Origin: Sipunculus nudus | Lineage: Eukaryota > Annelida > Sipuncula > Golfingiida > Sipunculidae | NCBI GenBank assembly: GCA_026874595.1 | Contig: CM049317.1 | Span: 28,645,401-28,709,400 of the forward strand | Reading direction: 5' to 3' | Length of the DNA stretch: 64,000 nucleotides | Shown here: positions 62,900 through 64,000 of the stretch, one piece after another | Numbering within the stretch: the first letter of the stretch is position 1 | Layout: each line of letters begins with the position of its first letter | Position numbers and translations under genes: made by a program | Notes under the pieces: model-generated | What the model saw: the letters and a program-made list of their open reading frames with translations, nothing else | Told to the model about the DNA's origin: nothing | The model's database searches: none

Positions 62900-63110
62900 G
62901 TCTGTAGGGGCCCATGGCAATGATAATGATAATAATATTAATCAAATAATAATAGTACCCTCTGGCCTCAAAAACCATGATAACCATAAAAAAACTGTGA
63001 GGGGCCTGAGGCACCTCGCAATAATAATGCTGTATGGCGCCTGAGGACCAAAGATAATAATATTACTATTGTGGGGGGCCTGAGTCCCTATGATAATAAT
63101 AATGCTATTC
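62900..63110 (+). repeat. Low-complexity repeat of GGGGCCTGAG and (ATA)n blocks
   Basis: At least three imperfect units alternate a GGGGCCTGAG/GCGCCTGAGG word with AATAATAAT runs, at about 50-base spacing. Confidence 0.6.
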
Positions 63111-64000
63111 TATACATGTATGTATTTCATATATTATCACCGCATAGTAATGTTAATGCTTGCATATAGCTCTAAATGTAATATGTCAAATATTTTCATT
63201 CATTTCATCTTAGTAAAAACTAATACATGTATATGTTATTTATAAATCCCCATTTCTAAGCCATATGCAGTTCATCTCTGCAAAATAAAGAATGCATAAA
63301 TAAGGAAAAAATATCAAAGTTTTTATATTTTCTTTTGAAATGTTACTGCTGCCTACGAGACTTATTTTTAGTATTTTTGTAAAATATTAAGTTACAACGA
63401 TAATTCAGTTGAAAATTAAGCTATATTTTTAATAACACTGGCCCAACCATCAGATAAATGGCAAATGTTCTACGTGGGGCTCGTCATTCAATTCTAGTGC
63501 TCAAGTAAATGTATCGGAAATATAGCTGATTTAATAAAACAATGCGCACGTCAGGTAGGCTACTTGAGCAACAACCTACACATTTTAATTCCAGACTGCC
63601 TCCATATAAATATTTAAATTTATATAAAAATAATAATTCTAACAACATACACAAGGGTCGCATCCCATGAAACAGTCTGTAGTAAATTTGTTGTTTCTTC
63701 ATTGTTATATATAAATTTATATGTATATCAACAATAAAATCCTCTCGGTGTCCTTGACCGTGATCATTTTCATGCGCCACAAAGTAGTCCCGGTCGAGAC
63801 CCCAATTCAGAGTAACAAACTGACTTTTGTTAAGCGCTTGTAGCCACGTTATATTGCTAAAATCAATCAATGCTTCAACTGATTATAGAGTCTTAATGTA
63901 TTTACTGTCAAGTTATGCGTTGATACACCTCAGGTTATAGCTTCGGTCTGGATCACTATTATTTGATTTATTTTATTCCAGATCACTATATGACATATCA

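Larger units (their letters stand above)
59620..64000. other. DNA downstream of gene D, no gene recognised
   Basis: Holds a SINE copy (60575-60725), a poly-G run at about 61110-61124, a TA tract (62774-62795) and a low-complexity GGGGCCTGAG/ATAAT repeat (62900-63110). The 128-codon minus-strand frame at 63484-63870 has no recognised domain. Confidence 0.4.

Noticed and set aside
63484-63870. 128-codon minus-strand frame (NITWLQALNKSQFV region) after a TTTTAG
   Set aside because: No CTLD cysteine/tryptophan pattern, no good donor, and the frame ends in AT-rich sequence. It could be an exon of a gene beyond the window, but nothing supports it.

Overview
This is AT-rich, intron- and repeat-dense animal DNA. 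It has long uninterrupted (TA)n microsatellites, satellite arrays, decayed LINEs and SINEs, and genes split into short exons by GT/AG introns. No gene identifies the species. The gene content (small clustered C-type-lectin-like receptor genes) and the repeat texture fit a lophotrochozoan, probably a bivalve mollusc. That assignment is inference.

Left part (about 3.2-21.4 kb, minus strand): two receptor genes reconstructed exon by exon from splice signals and reading phase. Gene A (3220-7024) and gene B (12808-21392) each encode two C-type-lectin-like domains (CTLDs), one transmembrane helix and a short cytoplasmic tail. Each CTLD is split over two phase-1 exons. For gene B the distant signal-peptide exon (21290-21392) was also found, and all joins stay in frame for 357 residues.

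Middle part (about 22-50 kb): no host gene recognised. It holds a roughly 3.5-kb array of about 30 units (30.0-33.5 kb) carrying a CTCF-like GC motif and a short inverted repeat, directly followed by a 77-bp satellite with telomere-like hexamers (33.5-35.9 kb). A third, roughly 243-bp satellite lies at 41.3-42.6 kb and shares a core word with the first. Around these are the remains of several LINEs (including an L1/Tx1-like one ending in AATAAA plus poly-A), a pogo-like MITE, other MITE-like blocks, and a possible 2.9-kb element bounded by inverted poly-G/TAATCTGAAA ends.

Right part (about 50.5-59.6 kb, plus strand): a tandem duplication of a gene-A-like receptor. The first copy (C, 50870-52509) is a broken pseudogene cut short beside a LINE remnant. 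The second copy (D, 55260-59618) is an intact-looking seven-exon gene of 318 residues with the same exon sizes as gene A, plus a possible alternative 3' terminal exon. Genes A and D share a tail motif, (T)SSQ-x-RETP-x-YYE, that could be a phosphotyrosine docking site.

As a system, the window looks like part of a rapidly duplicating, membrane-bound two-CTLD receptor family with signalling tails and several possible isoforms. An immune or self/non-self role is plausible but is not shown by the sequence. The last 4.4 kb (59.6-64 kb) contains a SINE fragment and low-complexity repeats but no recognised gene.
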